Part shown: positions 56,593 to 64,000 of the stretch, one piece after another
How the letters are laid out: the number at the start of each line of letters is the position of its first letter
Numbering within the stretch: the first letter of the stretch is position 1
Notes under the pieces: generated by a model
What the model saw: the letters and a program-made list of their open reading frames with translations, nothing else
What the model was told of the DNA's origin: nothing
Database searches by the model: none
Assembly (NCBI RefSeq): GCF_001277995.1
Contig: NZ_CP009220.1
Coordinates: 1,736,001-1,800,000 of the forward strand
Source: Corynebacterium deserti GIMN1.010
Lineage (GTDB): Bacteria > Actinomycetota > Actinomycetes > Mycobacteriales > Mycobacteriaceae
Reading direction: 5' to 3'
Length of the DNA stretch: 64,000 bases
Program-made: the position numbers and the translations under genes

Positions 56593-57198
56593 ATGCCTAC
56601 AACCTCTTCGCCTGCAGCTGTGACTCCACAGAAGAAGCAGTCTTCACGTAAACAACTTCAAGACATCGCACTGATCGCGGTTTTCGCAGCGCTAATTATT
56701 GTCCTTGCATTTGTGTCCATCCCTGTTGGCACTGCAGGCGTGCCTATCGTGTTGCAAAATGCCTCCATCGTGTTGGCAGGCCTCGTTCTTGGCGGTCGAC
56801 GCGGTTTTCTAACTGCCCTGCTGTTCTTGGGCCTCGGTCTGATTGGTCTTCCCGTTCTTGCCGGTGGTCGCACCACATTGACGGCACTTGCAGGGCCTAC
56901 CGCGGGCTACATTGTTGGGTACCTCATTTCTCCTTTGGTAGCTGGCCTGATCGCCTACCTCGCGCCTAAGAAGCGTGGGGCAGGAATGTTTGCGATTCTC
57001 GGCCTTGCGGCACTTGCTGGCCTGTTGGTCCAGTACTTCTGCGGTATCGTCGGCCTCGTGCTGCGCGCCGGTCTGAGCGTTACCGAAGCAACCATTTCCC
57101 AAGGTGCGTTCGTTATCCCTGACCTTGCCAAGTTCGCTTTCATGATCGTGATTGCTGCTGGTGTACACGCAGCCTTCCCCGACCTTCGTAAGAGATAA
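56593..57198 (+). CDS. bioY: Biotin ECF transporter S component BioY
   Basis: A 201-residue membrane protein that binds biotin. About six helices; the BioY signature is IPVGTAGVPIVLQNASIVLAG and GGRTTLTALAGPTAGYIVGY. The ATG at 56593 lies six bases after TATGAT, so it is leaderless. BioM and BioN follow. In C. glutamicum it is induced under biotin limitation. Confidence 0.94.
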   Translation: MPTTSSPAAVTPQKKQSSRKQLQDIALIAVFAALIIVLAFVSIPVGTAGVPIVLQNASIVLAGLVLGGRRGFLTALLFLGLGLIGLPVLAGGRTTLTALAGPTAGYIVGYLISPLVAGLIAYLAPKKRGAGMFAILGLAALAGLLVQYFCGIVGLVLRAGLSVTEATISQGAFVIPDLAKFAFMIVIAAGVHAAFPDLRKR

Positions 57199-57222
57199 GT
57201 ACCTTTAATAGAATTGCAATCC

Positions 57223-57927
57223 ATGCCCGAGATCATTTTTGACAACACAGCGGTCCGATTCGATGATGTCGACGTCCTAGAGCCGGTGTCTCTTCGCCTT
57301 ACTGAGCAGCGCATTGGCATCATTGGCGCAAACGGTGGCGGAAAATCCTCATTAATCAGGATGATCAATGGTCTCGGGGAACCGACCTCAGGGCGGATAA
57401 CAGTTGATGGACTCGATGTAGCAAACAACGGCAAAGAAGTCCGCAAAAAAGTGGGCTTTGTTTTCTCTGATGCAGAAAATCAAATCGTCATGCCAACAGT
57501 CCGCGAGGATATTGCGTTTTCCCTGCGACGAGTGAAGATACCCCGGGAAGAAAAGAAGGGTCGCGTCGACGACATGCTGGCGCGATTTAACCTCAGTGCC
57601 CACGCTGACCAATCTCCCCACACCCTATCCGGTGGACAAAAACAACTACTGGCCTTAGCCGCAGTCCTGATCTTAGAACCAGACATCATCATTGCCGATG
57701 AACCCACCACGTTGTTGGACCTGCGCAATCGACTGCTCATCCGTGAGGTGTTCCGGGGACTTCGCCAGCAATTGATTGTGGTGAGCCACGATCTTGATTT
57801 CCTCAATGATTTTGATCGGGTCATATGCATCAATGATCATCGAATTGCAGCCGATGGCGCGCCGGATGACGTGATTAGTCATTACGTCAATTTGATGACG
57901 GATCCAGCACAAGGAACCGCCCGATGA
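57223..57927 (+). CDS. bioM: Biotin ECF transporter ATPase BioM
   Basis: A 234-residue ABC ATPase of the energy-coupling factor type. Walker A is GANGGGKSS, the signature LSGGQKQL and Walker B IIIADEPTTLLD. The ATG at 57223 lies eight bases after TAGAAT (57209-57214), so it may have its own promoter in addition to readthrough from bioY. bioN overlaps its stop by ATGA. Confidence 0.92.
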   Translation: MPEIIFDNTAVRFDDVDVLEPVSLRLTEQRIGIIGANGGGKSSLIRMINGLGEPTSGRITVDGLDVANNGKEVRKKVGFVFSDAENQIVMPTVREDIAFSLRRVKIPREEKKGRVDDMLARFNLSAHADQSPHTLSGGQKQLLALAAVLILEPDIIIADEPTTLLDLRNRLLIREVFRGLRQQLIVVSHDLDFLNDFDRVICINDHRIAADGAPDDVISHYVNLMTDPAQGTAR

Positions 57928-58535
57928 ACAGTGTTCCTTTAGGCGTCTACGTCGGCGCTCGCTCCCCTGTCCACGCATTTCCTGCAATATGGAAATTCCC
58001 CGCATTGCTGGTGTTCATCATCGGTGGCACCGTCTGGGCTTCAAAGCCATGGCATGGGCTTGTCCTCACAGGCATCATCTTCGCCCTCTATGTTTTGGCG
58101 AAAATTCCGTTGCGTGTTGCGTGGAATCAAACTTGGCCTGTTCTTCCCATCCTGTTGCTGTTGGGCGCCTTTCAGTGGTGGCAACGAGGTTTTGATTTCG
58201 CCGCAACAACCGTATTAACGCTGCTCTCTGCCGTGATGGCTGCCATGCTATTGACTTTGACCACACGGCTTGAAGCCCTCATGGACGCCGTTGAGAAGAT
58301 GCTAAAGCCTTTTGAACGTTTTGGGCTCCCGGTGGAGACGATCACCCTGGCAATTTCTCTCACCATTCGCCTCATCCCTTTGCAATTGGCAACTGTCAAG
58401 GAAGTTCTCGATGCACGTAAAGCTCGTGGTGCTGGCTTTTCCGTTGCAGCTTTTGGAACGCCCGTGATCATCCGATCGATTCGTCGGGCGCGCAATATTG
58501 GTGATGCGTTGTTGGCACGCGGTGCCGGTGATTAA
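57924..58535 (+). CDS. bioN: Biotin ECF transporter T component BioN
   Basis: A 203-residue membrane protein coupling BioM to BioY. About four to five helices; the T-component signature is the pair of Ala-Arg-Gly motifs, KARGAGFSVAAF and ALLARGAGD. The ATGA overlap with bioM suggests coupled synthesis. A strong terminator follows. Confidence 0.92.
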   Translation: MNSVPLGVYVGARSPVHAFPAIWKFPALLVFIIGGTVWASKPWHGLVLTGIIFALYVLAKIPLRVAWNQTWPVLPILLLLGAFQWWQRGFDFAATTVLTLLSAVMAAMLLTLTTRLEALMDAVEKMLKPFERFGLPVETITLAISLTIRLIPLQLATVKEVLDARKARGAGFSVAAFGTPVIIRSIRRARNIGDALLARGAGD

Positions 58536-58554
58536 CTCTTCACATCTCCCACAC

Positions 58555-58604
58555 AAAGGGGCGGGCGGAGACACTCTACAGTGTCTCCGCCCGCCCCTTT
58601 TTAT
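58555..58604 (+). terminator. bioYMN terminator
   Basis: A perfect 21-bp stem (58555-58575 with 58580-58600) with a 4-nt loop, then TTTA. It can act in both directions, closing bioN and the converging PspA gene. Confidence 0.94.
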
Positions 58605-58615
58605 CGTGTTCGGTT

Positions 58616-59446
58616 CTACGCCTCGCCACGCAGCTCACGCATGCGCTGAGCAACTGCGTCATCAGTCACGTTGGTGTCTGCTGCTGGAGCTTCAATGGAG
58701 TCCTGCTTAGCACCAGAGGTCAACGCCCCACCGGCCATCTCTGCGCGGATCTGCTCGAGACGGGAGTGGCCTGCAAGCTGAACGCCTGCCTGCTCGACCT
58801 CAGCCATACGGCCTTCAACGGAGTTCTGTGCGAGTTCTGCCTGACCAAGAGCGTTTGCGTAACGACGCTCGATCTTCTCACGAACCTGATCCAGATTAGG
58901 GCTGCTGCCATTAGTGAGAGAGTTCATAGACTTGAGAGACTCAGATACCTTTTCCTGCATCTTAGCCTGCTCAAGCTGGCTCAGCAGCTTGGTGCGTTCA
59001 GCCACCTTCTGCTGCAAAGCCATCGAGTTACGCTCCACAGCCTTCTTCGCCTGATCAGCCTGCTGCAGCGCCTGATCGTGAAGCTGCTTAGTGTCTTCAA
59101 CAGACTGCTCAGCGGTCACAAGCTGGGCTGCGAAAGCTTCTGCTGCGTTTTCGTACTCGGTAGCCTTCTTGACGTCACCTTCGGCGCGCGCCTTGTCGGC
59201 GAGCTGGATAGCCTGGCGGGTGTTGCCCTGAAGTTTTTCGATTTCAGCAAGGCGACGATTGAGCTGCATTTCCAGCTGACGCTGATTACCAATGACAGCT
59301 GCAGCCTGCTGGGAGAGCTCTTGATGCTGGCGCTGGGCATCTTCGATGGCCTGTTGGATCTGTACCTTTGGATCGGCGTTCTCCTCAATCTTAGAGTCGA
59401 ACAACGCCATGAGGTACTTCCATGCCTTGGTAAACGGATTAGCCAT
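58616..59446 (-). CDS. PspA/IM30 family membrane-stress protein
   Basis: A 276-residue almost entirely helical protein of the PspA/Vipp1 family: [20 protein letters not shown], then long coiled coil (residues 30-200), and a short acidic end. Such proteins coat damaged membranes as rods. The minus-strand neighbours clgR, cinA and pgsA give the same order as mycobacterial Rv2744c-Rv2746c, where ClgR controls the PspA protein. Confidence 0.9.
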   Translation of the reverse strand: MANPFTKAWKYLMALFDSKIEENADPKVQIQQAIEDAQRQHQELSQQAAAVIGNQRQLEMQLNRRLAEIEKLQGNTRQAIQLADKARAEGDVKKATEYENAAEAFAAQLVTAEQSVEDTKQLHDQALQQADQAKKAVERNSMALQQKVAERTKLLSQLEQAKMQEKVSESLKSMNSLTNGSSPNLDQVREKIERRYANALGQAELAQNSVEGRMAEVEQAGVQLAGHSRLEQIRAEMAGGALTSGAKQDSIEAPAADTNVTDDAVAQRMRELRGEA

Positions 59447-59622
59447 GGTGAAAAGTGAGCCTTCCTAAATATCTAAAACAAGTAACTTCGCAGTTTTGCT
59501 TGATTCTACGTGCACGCCACAGTCTCCCGCAGCACTGAACAGAGCCTTAACATTAACCCCGTCCATACTAGCGGCATTAATCACCTCATGGGCGCTGAAA
59601 AGCACCCAAAAGTGAACTTACG

Positions 59623-59946
59623 TTAAACGCGTGCGAGGTCTTCTTGCGCTGCGCGGACTGCCATGGAACCAGCCGCTTCAATGAGAACATCTGCGACACT
59701 GGCACCCAGTGCGTGGCACACAGAGGCAAGGAGTTCAGAGGATACTTCTTTGCGTCCGCGTTCCAATTCTGACAAATAACCTGGCGAGACACGTGAAGAC
59801 TCTGCAAGCTCACGGAGAGTGACACCCTTGTCTGCGCGGAAAGAACGCAATGCTGCACCAAGAGCTTCACGCAGCAAAGGCTCTGGAGCTTTGCGCGTAG
59901 TGGTTTCGGAAATCGGCTTATCTAGAAGGGTTGTATATGTAACCAT
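59623..59946 (-). CDS. clgR: Transcriptional regulator ClgR
   Basis: A 107-residue helix-turn-helix regulator of clp protease and DNA-repair genes. The domain is KGVTLRELAESSRVSPGYLSELERGRKEVSSELLASVCHALG (in parts: TLRELAESSRVSPGYLSELE). A C-terminal end ending AAQEDLARV resembles the degradation tail of ClgR. The ATG at 59946 has GGGAG upstream; the ATG at 59958 would add four residues. It lies 57 bp from the end of cinA. Confidence 0.95.
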   Translation of the reverse strand: MVTYTTLLDKPISETTTRKAPEPLLREALGAALRSFRADKGVTLRELAESSRVSPGYLSELERGRKEVSSELLASVCHALGASVADVLIEAAGSMAVRAAQEDLARV

Positions 59947-60003
59947 CGTTAGGTTCAACTCCCTTTCCCTTAAATTTGTTCCCAGTTTATCGAGAAACTT
60001 GAG

Positions 60004-60537
60004 TCAAGTTGACTCAATATATTCGATGAGCAGTTGAAAACTGCGCTGTACAGCAAGTTCTCGGATGGTCCTGCGTTGGTCTTCCTTCAGTGCAGCCAAG
60101 ATTACCTGTTGTTCACTTTCAAACGCACGAAATGCCACAAATGTTCCCGTCTGAGAATCATCGGCGGCTCCTTGATGTGCAATGCCGATCCACACCTCGC
60201 CCACCTCATGTCCATCTTGTTTGCTGGGGCCGGCGACCCCGGTTAGTGAGACTGCCCAATCTGAGTTGCAACGCCGGGCCGCTCCTGCGGCCATCGCCTC
60301 GGCACATTGAGGGGAAATCACGCTGTGTGCGTCGATAAGCACGGGTGAAACGCCGGCAAGGGACGTTTTCAACTCGGTGGCGTAGGTGACAAGGCCGCCC
60401 TTAAGTACGACAGAGGCACCGGGGACGTCAGCGAGGGTGGCCGCGGCTAGGCCCGCGGTGAGGGACTCGCAAAAAGACACAGTCTCGCCCCGCGACTTAA
60501 GTAGGTCGACGAGGGTGGATGCGAAATTATGTGCCAT
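60004..60537 (-). CDS. cinA: CinA C-terminal-type nicotinamide-nucleotide amidase
   Basis: A 177-residue protein consisting only of the CinA C-terminal (PncC) domain, which deamidates NMN to NaMN. It has VSFCESLTAGLAAATLADVPGAS, GGLVTYATELK and VSLTGVAGP, the active-site Ser/Lys region. The N-terminal MoCF-biosynthesis-like domain of full CinA is absent. Its ATG overlaps the pgsA stop by one base (TAATG). Confidence 0.92.
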   Translation of the reverse strand: MAHNFASTLVDLLKSRGETVSFCESLTAGLAAATLADVPGASVVLKGGLVTYATELKTSLAGVSPVLIDAHSVISPQCAEAMAAGAARRCNSDWAVSLTGVAGPSKQDGHEVGEVWIGIAHQGAADDSQTGTFVAFRAFESEQQVILAALKEDQRRTIRELAVQRSFQLLIEYIEST

Positions 60538-61175
60538 TAGGCGTTAGATTTCTGTGAATCCCAGAGATACTGAATACCGGTGACAACCGTGACGATAAGC
60601 GCTGCGTACATGACGATTTGGCTTGGGATGTCCATCCAGCTGGGGAATGGGCAGAGGTACATGGCGACTGCGACGGTTTGCAGGACTGTCTTTAGTTTGC
60701 CACCCTTGGACGCGGGAACGACATTGCCTGCGCGGAGCTGGAAGAAACGCCAGATGGTGATGCCGAATTCGCGCAGCACAATCAGAGCGGTGACCCACCA
60801 CGGAAGGATACCAATAATGTTGAAGCAAACGAATGCCGTGGTCATGAGGGCTTTATCTGCGATGGGGTCGGCGATCTTGCCGAAATCGGTGACCAATCCA
60901 CGCGCGCGTGCAATATCGCCGTCAAGTTTGTCGGTGATCATCAGCAAAATGAAGACAACGAGCGCCAACCAGGCGAAGGCATTGTTTTCCGTCTGACCTT
61001 TAAGAGTGAGCCAGGCGAACAGTGGAATGACAATGATGCGGAGGCTGGTCAACACATTGGGAAGGTTCCAATTTGATGGCTTCGCAGCAACGTCCGCCGA
61101 ACCGCTGACCGAACCGCTGACCGAACCGCTGCCTGAATCCTGCGCTCCGCTGGCGCCTGCTGATACATCACTCAC
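60537..61175 (-). CDS. pgsA: CDP-alcohol phosphatidyltransferase (phosphatidylglycerophosphate synthase type)
   Basis: A 212-residue membrane enzyme. The catalytic motif D-G-x2-A-R-x8-G-x3-D-x3-D is complete in LDGDIARARG, DFGKIADPIADK. It has about five helices. Residues 10-30 contain a Ser/Gly-rich repeat from a 12-bp DNA repeat (61099-61134). The GTG start at 61175 has a minus-strand TAGGGT eight bases upstream (61184-61189), so the mRNA may be leaderless. Phosphatidylglycerophosphate is the likely product, though the genus has several paralogues for phosphatidylinositol and cardiolipin. Confidence 0.88.
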   Translation of the reverse strand: MSDVSAGASGAQDSGSGSVSGSVSGSADVAAKPSNWNLPNVLTSLRIIVIPLFAWLTLKGQTENNAFAWLALVVFILLMITDKLDGDIARARGLVTDFGKIADPIADKALMTTAFVCFNIIGILPWWVTALIVLREFGITIWRFFQLRAGNVVPASKGGKLKTVLQTVAVAMYLCPFPSWMDIPSQIVMYAALIVTVVTGIQYLWDSQKSNA

Positions 61176-61212
61176 GGTATTCCACCCTACCTGTAGCTAG
61201 ATTCGGGACTGT

Positions 61213-61240
61213 GACTAGGAGCGACTAGGAGCGACTAGAG
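61213..61240. repeat. 10-bp tandem repeat in the pgsA-YciI spacer
   Basis: GACTAGGAGC occurs at 61213-61222 and 61223-61232, with a partial third copy from 61233. The rest of the 335-bp spacer (61176-61510) has no recognised gene. Confidence 0.75.
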
Positions 61241-61510
61241 ATTGCCAGGACAACTAAGGCTTTCCTCGCATGGACCTAGTACATCTCTCTACTGTGACCA
61301 GCCTAGTAATCCTTCGATTGATTCTTCCACCTTATTCTTTCTCGAAGGCGACGGCGAACGATAGGAGAAATATGGGTAATCACATTGAAGGTGAGTTGCG
61401 TTTAGCTAACGCTTCAACTTGTGTCCACATTCCACCCGGCTTCCCCCGAAGCCATGAGTTTTGACATAAATTGCGGTGTTGATCGGAGTGGACACCTAAG
61501 CTTAGACGTT

Positions 61511-61798
61511 ATGACTAACTTTGCCATTCTTTACACCTACAGCCCTACCAGCGAAAAGATCGTCGAGACCCGTCCAGAGCACCGCGCATTCATTGCCGGA
61601 TTGCATGCAGAAGGCAAGATCGTAGGTTCCGGTCCTTTCACCGACGGTGAGGGTGGAGCTCTTATCATCATTCAGCTTCCCGAGGGCTCCAACTTGGTCG
61701 ACGCTGAGACTCTCATGAACAACGACCCTTTCTACGCCAAGGACCTCCTTGATCGTCGTGAGATCCGCACCTGGAACCCAGTGACCAAGTCGTTCTAA
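61511..61798 (+). CDS. YciI-like protein
   Basis: A 95-residue protein of the YciI fold, dimeric alpha/beta ferredoxin-like with a conserved His-Asp pair: RPEHRAFIAGLHAEGKIVGSGPFTD and NNDPFYAKDL. Family members catalyse dehalogenation or hydrolysis, but most are of unknown use. The ATG at 61511 lies eight bases after TAAGCT (61497-61502), so a leaderless start is likely. The terminator at 61827-61864 lies beyond it and also serves terC. Confidence 0.85.
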   Translation: MTNFAILYTYSPTSEKIVETRPEHRAFIAGLHAEGKIVGSGPFTDGEGGALIIIQLPEGSNLVDAETLMNNDPFYAKDLLDRREIRTWNPVTKSF

Positions 61799-61819
61799 GG
61801 CGCCTTCACACTTCATGTA

Positions 61820-61864
61820 GATAAAAAGAGGGGCTGCATACCGTGATTGGTATGCAGCCCCTCT
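61820..61864 (-). terminator. Terminator between the YciI-like gene and terC
   Basis: A perfect 16-bp stem (61827-61842 with 61849-61864). On the minus strand it is followed by TTTTT, so it ends terC. It could also act on the plus strand. Confidence 0.92.
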
Positions 61865-61904
61865 CGTAGCTGTTGCGCCAAGGCCTCGAGGCTTCAGCTA
61901 GTGA

Positions 61905-63041
61905 CTACTTTTCGTCACGGGTGTGCGAAGAACCTTCAGTGACAGTTCCAGCGGCGGAGTCGGACACAGACTGAGCATCTTCTCCCTCACCGGTAGGCCA
62001 CTTGTCGCCCTCGTGCTTTGCGGTGTTCCACTTTGGTGGGATACCACCCTGGTTTTCGTCTCGTTTGTTCTTGATGATGGATGCGATGACGGTGATTGTC
62101 AGGACACCAATAATGAAGACCAAGGAGAATACGGTGGAAACCTCAGGTGCGGAGACGTTTTCGCCACCGTTGATGAATGGCAGGTTGTTTTCGTGCAGTG
62201 CGTGCAGACCAAGCTTCGCACCAATGAACAGCAGGATAATACCCAGGCCGTAAGGGAGGTAGACCAGGCGGTCAAGTAGGCCGTCAAGAAGGAAGTACAT
62301 TTGGCGCAGACCCAGCAGGGCGAATGCGTTAGTGGTGAACACGATGTAAGGCTCGGTGGTGATGCCGTAGATCGCTGGGATGGAGTCCAGTGCGAACATC
62401 AGGTCAACCATGCCGATGGATACAAGTGCAACGAACAGTGGGGTAAGGTGCAGCTTTCCACCGGCGCGGTGAGTGAGCTTGTCACCGTGGTACCCCTCAG
62501 TAACCGGAATCACCTTGCGCAGCGCCTTAATGATGAACATGTCGTTCGGGTCGGTCTCAGGGGTGTCTCGAACTTCGTCCCACAGGAGCTTCACAGCGGT
62601 GTAGATCAGCCAGATGGAGAAGATGTAGAAGACATCGGACCATGCTTCGATAACTGCAGCGCCGAGGAGGATGAACAGAAGGCGGAAGATCAGTGCCAGT
62701 GCGATACCAATGAGCAGTACCTTTTGCTGGTACTTACGCGGAATCTTAAAGGCAGCCATGATCAGCGCGAAGATGAACAGGTTATCAACGCTCAATGCTT
62801 TTTCTGTGACGTAACCCGTGAAGAACTCGATGCCGTGCTGGTGCGGGTTACCAGGCTCGCCCCAAACGAACCACAAGAAGATGCCGAAAACACAGGCAAG
62901 ACCGACATAGAACAAGCTCCACCAGGCGGACTCTTTTAGGGTCGGCTCATGGGGGGTGCGAACGTGGGAATAAAAGTCGAAGACGAAGAAGCCAGCGATC
63001 ACTGCAATGGTGATCAGCCATGTGACCAAGTTTACTTCCAT
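61905..63041 (-). CDS. TerC family membrane protein
   Basis: A 378-residue polytopic protein of the TerC/Alx family with about nine helices. It has GYVTEKALSVDNLFIFALIM and MVDLMFALDSIPAIYG, the two Asp-containing half motifs thought to bind metal. Family members export or handle Mn2+. The ATG at 63041 was chosen because GGAGG lies 11 bases upstream and the family starts there; the 26-residue extension from 63119 lies inside the leader hairpin. The tail is hydrophilic and acidic. Confidence 0.9.
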   Translation of the reverse strand: MEVNLVTWLITIAVIAGFFVFDFYSHVRTPHEPTLKESAWWSLFYVGLACVFGIFLWFVWGEPGNPHQHGIEFFTGYVTEKALSVDNLFIFALIMAAFKIPRKYQQKVLLIGIALALIFRLLFILLGAAVIEAWSDVFYIFSIWLIYTAVKLLWDEVRDTPETDPNDMFIIKALRKVIPVTEGYHGDKLTHRAGGKLHLTPLFVALVSIGMVDLMFALDSIPAIYGITTEPYIVFTTNAFALLGLRQMYFLLDGLLDRLVYLPYGLGIILLFIGAKLGLHALHENNLPFINGGENVSAPEVSTVFSLVFIIGVLTITVIASIIKNKRDENQGGIPPKWNTAKHEGDKWPTGEGEDAQSVSDSAAGTVTEGSSHTRDEK

Positions 63042-63051
63042 AACAAAAAGA

Positions 63052-63248
63052 ACCTCCGGTTCTTGGTAGACAATGTAAGAACCGGAGGTCTCCCCCACCC
63101 TTGCCTTCTTCAACGCCATCTAGACAATGGTGCAGAAACAAAAATGGGCCAGTGTGACCGGGTAACCACCACCGTCCGCGACATACTTGGTTGCTTCAGG
63201 CTGATTTCCGTGTTGACGATCAACACTGCTTGTGGGGTACTCCCCTCC
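63052..63248 (-). ncRNA. yybP-ykoY manganese riboswitch with SD-sequestering hairpin
   Basis: Reading the minus strand 63248 to 63084: GGAGGGGAGTA opens the RNA and AGACCTCC closes it. GGAGG pairs with CCTCC, and the internal GGGGAGUA and AGACC boxes match the yybP-ykoY Mn2+ aptamer. A second stem, CCCCAC with GTGGGG, and a 7-bp GTGTTGA/TCAACAC hairpin lie inside. The closing ACCTCC is also the 5' arm of a perfect 13-bp hairpin (63077-63089 with 63052-63064) whose 3' arm contains the terC ribosome site GGAGG. Aptamer formation would free that site. Confidence 0.85.
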
Positions 63249-63259
63249 AATACAGGAAG

Positions 63260-63265
63260 ACTATA
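63260..63265 (-). promoter_or_regulatory. -10 box of the terC transcript
   Basis: TATAGT on the minus strand, about 11 bases before the aptamer, so transcription would start at the riboswitch 5' end. Confidence 0.6.
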
Positions 63266-63404
63266 ACCTAATCGGTTCGCTGGCGCCACCCCGAGATTCA
63301 CTATCAAGCTCACATAGGGCAAAAAGGCAACGAAACTGTTGCTAAATTAGTACTCTTCACCTGCACGGGCGAACACAAAGCCCATTCCCAACAAAACCCA
63401 CACA

Positions 63405-63456
63405 AAGCAAGAAGAACGGGTACTTTCCCACCCATGGTTGGATGGAAAAGTACCCG
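63405..63456 (-). terminator. ftsK terminator
   Basis: CGGGTACTTT (63417-63426) pairs with AAAGTACCCG (63447-63456). On the minus strand a T-rich tract (TTCTTCTTG) follows. It lies 22 bp past the ftsK stop. Confidence 0.8.
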
Positions 63457-63477
63457 GACAGACTCTAGATAACTAGA

Positions 63478-64000
63478 TCAGAACACCCCCCTTGATGGAT
63501 CAGCACGCACCACCGTCGTTGGCGCATCGCCAGAATTAGCTACGTCTGGAGCACCAGCATCGTCGCCAGATCCGGCGTCGACGTCACTGCGATCATTCCA
63601 GGATTCTTCCTTGGGAGCATCAGCTGGATCCGCACCTTTCAGCATCCACAAAATGGTTTCCAGTTCCTCAGGCTTCACAAGTACTTCACGTGCCTTTGAA
63701 CCTTCGGAAGGTCCGACAACGCCGCGAGTTTCCATGAGGTCCATGAGGCGACCTGCCTTGGCAAAACCAATGCGAAGTTTGCGCTGCAGCATCGAGGTAG
63801 AGCCCATCTGGGAGGTCACCACCAGCTCAACTGCCTCAAGCAGATCCTCAAGGTCATTTCCAATGTCGGCATCGATCTTCTTGGATTCCGCTGCTTTGTC
63901 CTCAGTCACGCCTTCGGTGTACTCAGGTTCACGTTGAGCCTTGGCGGTTTCCACCACTGCCTGAATCTCTTCATCGGTGACAAACGCACCTTGGATACGC
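63478..64000 (-). CDS. ftsK: DNA translocase FtsK, C-terminal part
   Basis: The frame is open to the right edge, so the gene is truncated at its 5' end. The 174 visible residues include [17 protein letters not shown] and the FtsK gamma winged-helix domain ([46 protein letters not shown] in parts), which reads KOPS-type polarity sequences in the chromosome. A Ser/Asp/Ala-rich tail of 60 residues follows. FtsK pumps the terminus region through the septum at division. Confidence 0.95.
   Translation of the reverse strand, partial: RIQGAFVTDEEIQAVVETAKAQREPEYTEGVTEDKAAESKKIDADIGNDLEDLLEAVELVVTSQMGSTSMLQRKLRIGFAKAGRLMDLMETRGVVGPSEGSKAREVLVKPEELETILWMLKGADPADAPKEESWNDRSDVDAGSGDDAGAPDVANSGDAPTTVVRADPSRGVF

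Noticed and set aside
61270..61464. 64-residue frame between pgsA and the YciI-like gene
   Set aside because: No ribosome site, no family pattern and poor codon use; left as non-coding.
63042..63119. N-terminal extension of TerC from an ATG at 63119
   Set aside because: It lies within the riboswitch and its hairpin; TerC proteins start at the ATG at 63041.
1..64000. tRNA, rRNA, CRISPR, prophage or insertion-sequence content
   Set aside because: No cloverleaf-type repeat, regular spacer array, transposase or phage gene was recognised anywhere in the window.

Overview
The window is chromosomal DNA of a Corynebacterium, either C. glutamicum or a close relative. Gene order and protein content point to it: ppgK-sigA, sigB-dtxR-galE, oxyR-hrpA, nrdR-divS-lexA, sugR and the fructose PTS genes, dapF-miaA, miaB, gluABCD, recX-recA, bioYMN, clgR-cinA-pgsA and ftsK. 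Many genes appear leaderless, with a TANNNT -10 box 6-8 nt before an ATG or GTG, which is usual in corynebacteria. I see no rRNA, tRNA, CRISPR array, prophage or intact insertion sequence. This is core genome, not an island.

Layout. 1-4.6 kb: a truncated DUF3093 gene, a DUF4193 gene, an inositol-monophosphatase-family gene, polyphosphate glucokinase and the housekeeping sigma factor SigA behind a leader of about 370 nt. 4.6-11.4 kb: two membrane proteins, a DEAD/DEAH helicase with a DUF3039 partner, then DUF3099, a methyltransferase and dtd. 11.4-15.8 kb: sigB (with a SigH-type promoter), the iron regulator dtxR, galE and a DUF4192 gene. 16-26.5 kb: a PAC2 protein, a DUF3516 helicase, oxyR, an unlisted 48-residue His-rich miniprotein, a membrane protein and hrpA.

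26.5-28.7 kb is the SOS/ribonucleotide-reductase control region: nrdR and divS on the minus strand and lexA on the plus strand, separated by LexA half-sites. 29-37.6 kb is the sugar phosphotransferase region: sugR with a PfkB paralogue whose active site is degenerate, ptsI on the opposite strand, fruR-fruK-ptsF as an overlapping operon, and ptsH behind four consecutive stem-loops.

37.6-50.2 kb: a GyrI-like protein, a uracil-type permease, hflX, dapF, miaA and miaB with several actinobacterial conserved unknowns. 50.5-54 kb: the glutamate ABC transporter gluABCD. 54-56.3 kb: recX and recA with a LexA box, and a DUF3046 gene. 56.5-58.5 kb: the bioYMN biotin ECF transporter behind two perfect BioQ-type palindromes. 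58.6-64 kb: a PspA/IM30 protein, clgR, cinA, pgsA, a YciI-like protein, a TerC-family membrane protein controlled by what reads as a yybP-ykoY manganese riboswitch, and the 3' end of ftsK.

The most rewarding non-coding signals are the terC riboswitch with its Shine-Dalgarno-sequestering hairpin, a 118-bp quasi-palindrome between the fruK paralogue and ptsI, the hairpin series before ptsH, and paired operators before bioY. The most rewarding protein oddities are the His-rich miniprotein beside oxyR, the degenerate PfkB paralogue, and repeated in-frame tandem repeats in SigA, DtxR, the DUF349 protein, PtsF and PgsA. All family assignments were made by reading the sequence; no database search was run.
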